32,491 nucleotides of DNA from Mediterranea sp. (in: CFB group bacteria) (GTDB lineage: Bacteria; Bacteroidota; Bacteroidia; Bacteroidales; Bacteroidaceae). The position numbers were made by a program, and so were the translations under genes. Of the stretch, positions 30,859-32,491 are shown one piece after another. Below the pieces are notes generated by a model. That model was not told the DNA's origin. It did not search any database and saw only the letters and a list, made by a program, of their open reading frames with translations. The DNA is taken from positions 1 to 32,491 of the forward strand of contig JAIRNG010000158.1 of NCBI GenBank assembly GCA_031258135.1, in the 5' to 3' direction. The first letter of the stretch is position 1. The number at the start of each line of letters is the position of its first letter.

Positions 30859-31289
30859 AAAAAATCGCCAATCTGCAATGTATTGAGCAGGCGAGCTAAT
30901 GTTTCGTGAAGCTCTCTCGGCTGTAAGCCCTCCAATAATTTTTTTGATAGGTTTGCTTTATGGTCAATAATGATTACATACTCTTTTTTGATAAGTCCGA
31001 AAAAGCGTTCTTTTACGACTGTGCGTGTTTCTTTAAGCCCTTTCGCTCCAAGTATAAGAATAGCAATAATATCGCCTAAAACCCGGCAATCTTTCGCCAC
31101 ATACAGGCTTTCGCTGGCTATGTTTTTGCTGTCAAGATTGACATACGGAAGCTGTGATATAGCTTCCGATGCAAGTATGAGTGTTGCTACGCTCGGCGGC
31201 GATACTTTATATATCTCATCGCCGATAATAACTTCCTCCTGTTGCTGTAACACCGTTTTTGAAACCTTGCTTTCTATCGTATCTTTCAT
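30780..31289 (-). CDS. Tail assembly chaperone (G-like), 169 aa
   Basis: Mostly helical soluble protein: IIGDEIYKVSPPSVATLILA, a central segment with GLKETRTVVKERFFGLIKKE, and LEGLQPRELHETLARLLNTL near the end. The PSVATLILASE start and the length resemble the chaperones that precede tape measure genes. Near its 3' end, codons GAT-TTT-TTC contain a T-TTT-TTC slippery heptamer (residues 143-144), after which the -1 frame stays open for 92 codons. It follows the phage tRNA and the tail-tube gene. Confidence 0.75.
   Translation of the reverse strand: MKDTIESKVSKTVLQQQEEVIIGDEIYKVSPPSVATLILASEAISQLPYVNLDSKNIASESLYVAKDCRVLGDIIAILILGAKGLKETRTVVKERFFGLIKKEYVIIIDHKANLSKKLLEGLQPRELHETLARLLNTLQIGDFFGLTASLIEINLLRQTREAGTTAFGQ
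30858..30864 (-). promoter_or_regulatory. Programmed -1 frameshift site T-TTT-TTC
   Basis: The heptamer is in the correct zero-frame register (codons TTT and TTC preceded by T) and lies 79-85 nt before the zero-frame stop. The -1 frame is open from here to 30580. GGGCTTACCGC follows; no strong pseudoknot is obvious by eye. Confidence 0.7.
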
Positions 31290-31313
31290 GCTGAAAATAA
31301 TTAATCGTTATTG

Positions 31314-31386
31314 ATGCGGATACCGGACTTGAACCGGTGACCTCTTGGAAATGAGCCAAGCGAGCTACCAACTGCTCCAATCCGCT
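31314..31386 (-). tRNA. Phage tRNA(CAT), initiator-like
   Basis: Cloverleaf on the minus strand: acceptor AGCGGAT pairs with ATCCGCA except for an A1-A72 mismatch; D-stem GAGC/GCTC with loop AGTTGGTA; anticodon stem CTTGG/CCAAG with loop CTCATTT (anticodon CAT); T-stem ACCGG/CCGGT with loop TTCAAGT. The unpaired 1-72 and the A11-U24 pair are initiator-tRNA hallmarks, but only two of the three G-C anticodon-stem pairs are present, and U37/U38 are unusual. No CCA encoded. It lies between the tail-tube and chaperone genes. Confidence 0.85.
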
Positions 31387-31402
31387 AATACCATACTGCC
31401 TA

Positions 31403-32110
31403 TTAAGCTCCTGCCTGTGTTACCGGTACAGTGGCAGACTTGCCGTCAGCCGTTAAGGTAACGTAAGCAATCCTCGATTCGGAGTTGGTGTTTGCAACAA
31501 CCTTAACTGTTGCCACCTTTCCAGAACGTGTTACAGTCAACCATTCTGCATCGTCAGATTTACCAGCATAAGTTAGGTTTCCTGTCGATGTCGCCGTGAT
31601 TGTCTGTCCCGCGTTATCGGCGGCGGATGAGAATGCCAATTGCGTTGGTGTTACCACGAGTATTTGAGCGACGTATGGTTTCAACATCGCTCCTGTTGCG
31701 GGTTTCAATGCCTCAAACGTATAGGAAGCGCGGTGTCCTTCTTCTGAAGTAAATGATTCAGTTACCGATACGGCAGCGCGTTCCATCAAGAAACCTTCCA
31801 ATGTTGAATTTTCAGGTGTTACGCGAATAGCGTACTCTCCGGCTATGATGCCGTCGACATCTGCAATAGGCTTCGTAAGCCCTTCTCCAATATGTACTTG
31901 AAACTCAAAAGAATATTTGTTTGCATCCTTACGCACATCTATTCGTTCGCCGCCTTCAATGAACGCCTCCAATTTGTTCCCTTCTTCGACCGTTAACGTA
32001 AAGCTACCCTGTACCGGAGTATATACAGGTGCGTATACACCTATTACTCCTGCTGTTACCGGGGCGATTTCAACTGTCATCTTTCCCCATTTTAATTTAC
32101 TTCCTGCCAT
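31403..32110 (-). CDS. Major tail (tube) protein with C-terminal BACON/Ig-like domain
   Basis: 235 residues. The first ~150 (MAGSKLKWGKMTVEIAPVTA onward, with FTLTVEEGNKLEAFIEGGER and HRASYTFEALKP) fit a tail-tube monomer and its position before the chaperone/tape measure set. Residues 151-235 form a separate Ig-like module: VTPTQLAFSSAADNAGQTIT, a central AEWLTVTRSGKVATVKVVAN strand with the conserved W, and an ending ADGKSATVPVTQAGA. The terminal V-P-V-T-Q strand and W position match the BACON pattern. Such decorations on tail tubes stick out along the tail and may bind glycans weakly. The tRNA follows after 16 bp. Confidence 0.8.
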   Translation of the reverse strand: MAGSKLKWGKMTVEIAPVTAGVIGVYAPVYTPVQGSFTLTVEEGNKLEAFIEGGERIDVRKDANKYSFEFQVHIGEGLTKPIADVDGIIAGEYAIRVTPENSTLEGFLMERAAVSVTESFTSEEGHRASYTFEALKPATGAMLKPYVAQILVVTPTQLAFSSAADNAGQTITATSTGNLTYAGKSDDAEWLTVTRSGKVATVKVVANTNSESRIAYVTLTADGKSATVPVTQAGA

Positions 32111-32122
32111 AAATAAATTTGT

Positions 32123-32491
32123 TTAAATTGATAATGACTTAAAATTTAATTTTATTACTACGAAATGCTGATTGATTTCCGGTTCTGCCTCTGTGTAGAT
32201 CGTTTGTTGTAGTTTGAATTTATAATCGGATTTATCGGCCGTTAACGATTTAACCCACGAGGCGGCGGCTATCTCCAACTCTTCACACCTGCGCCCATCT
32301 TCAACCAAAACCCCGTTATCGGGATTCTCGATGTCAGGAACATATATGTTTATCGTTATGATTCCTGTCTGGATTTGTTCGGCATCTCCGGTTGTAAATA
32401 TTACAAGAATATCCTCCGCTTTGCTGTCTCTTGGGCGGTAGCTATCCTGTGGGGTTGCCCTGTATATCTGCCCATTTACAGCGTTTGCGAG
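32123..32491 (-). CDS. Probable tail completion/terminator protein, 5' end outside window
   Basis: The frame is open to the last base of the window, so an internal ATG at 32308 is not the real start; at least 122 residues are visible. The region (LANAVNGQIYRATPQD at the edge, then IITINIYVPDIENPDNG) and the C-terminal LEIAAASWVKSLTADKSDYK with HFVVIKLNFKSLSI look like the tail terminator/completion proteins that precede the tail-tube gene in siphoviruses (DUF3168- or HK97 gp10-like style). The call is from position and pattern. Confidence 0.55.
   Translation of the reverse strand, partial: LANAVNGQIYRATPQDSYRPRDSKAEDILVIFTTGDAEQIQTGIITINIYVPDIENPDNGVLVEDGRRCEELEIAAASWVKSLTADKSDYKFKLQQTIYTEAEPEINQHFVVIKLNFKSLSI

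Larger units (their letters stand above)
15412..32491 (-). mobile_element. Prophage (siphovirus-like), left end and late region; extends beyond window
   Basis: From just after tRNA-Gln to the right edge, every gene is on the minus strand and belongs to tail, DGR, host-recognition or lysis functions. Base composition drops relative to the host genes to the left. A long tape measure, tail chaperones with a frameshift site and a tail-tube protein indicate a long-tailed (siphovirus-type) phage; no contractile sheath gene is seen. The left boundary is inferred: the tRNA 3' end (within about 15390-15420) is the natural attachment core, but the matching right repeat, integrase, repressor, head and packaging genes are outside the window. 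Confidence 0.88.

Noticed and set aside
15412-32491. CRISPR array or insertion sequence within the prophage
   Set aside because: No regularly spaced identical repeats and no transposase-like protein are present; the only repeats are the TR/VR pair and coding collagen-like tracts.

Overview
The window is a stretch of a Bacteroidales chromosome joined to one end of an integrated siphovirus-type prophage. The host assignment rests on gene content (DUF3098, DUF4271, PspC-like and BACON proteins, and the ftsX-DUF3098-uppP-truB-queA gene order) and on repeated matches to the Bacteroidetes promoter -7 element TAnnTTTG. A Parabacteroides- or Bacteroides-like gut organism is likely, but the genus is inference.

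Region 1 (1-2460) is the end of a surface-protein locus: the C-terminal part of a DUF4302-like protein, a two-BACON-domain protein without a signal peptide, a strong terminator, and an unusual tandem array of seven 21-22 bp units.

Region 2 (2458-15411) is core chromosome. It runs miaB, a convergent PspC-domain gene, then methyltransferase-ftsX-DUF3098-uppP-truB-queA-folK. After that come metK with a SAM-II type riboswitch, a LOG-family gene, DUF4271, a hemD-like gene, rnpA, yidD, tyrS and tRNA-Gln(TTG). Most genes are tightly packed or overlap by 4-11 nt.

Region 3 (about 15412 to the right edge) is a prophage with all genes on the minus strand, transcribed towards tRNA-Gln, the probable attachment site. 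In transcription order it carries a probable tail-completion protein, a major tail protein with a BACON-like domain, an initiator-like tRNA(CAT), a tail chaperone pair with a T-TTT-TTC slippery site, and a 1196 aa tape measure. Distal tail and fibre proteins follow, then a diversity-generating retroelement (DGR), a 1260 aa hub/fibre with collagen-like and CBM-like segments, and a holin-amidase-spanin lysis cassette. Head, packaging, integrase and repressor genes must lie beyond the right edge.

The highlight is the DGR. The last ~38 codons of a 477 aa C-type-lectin/FGE-like protein (VR, 23063-23174) align without gaps to a template repeat (TR, 22892-23003) lying between that gene and a reverse transcriptase with the DGR-type SQ and YADD motifs. 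In the 108 bp core there are 18 differences, and all 18 fall on template adenines (coding strand). This is the signature of adenine-directed mutagenic retrohoming, here apparently diversifying a phage tail adhesin. No recognisable Avd accessory gene is present. A compact promoter-structured RNA-terminator unit at the prophage edge also looks worth attention.
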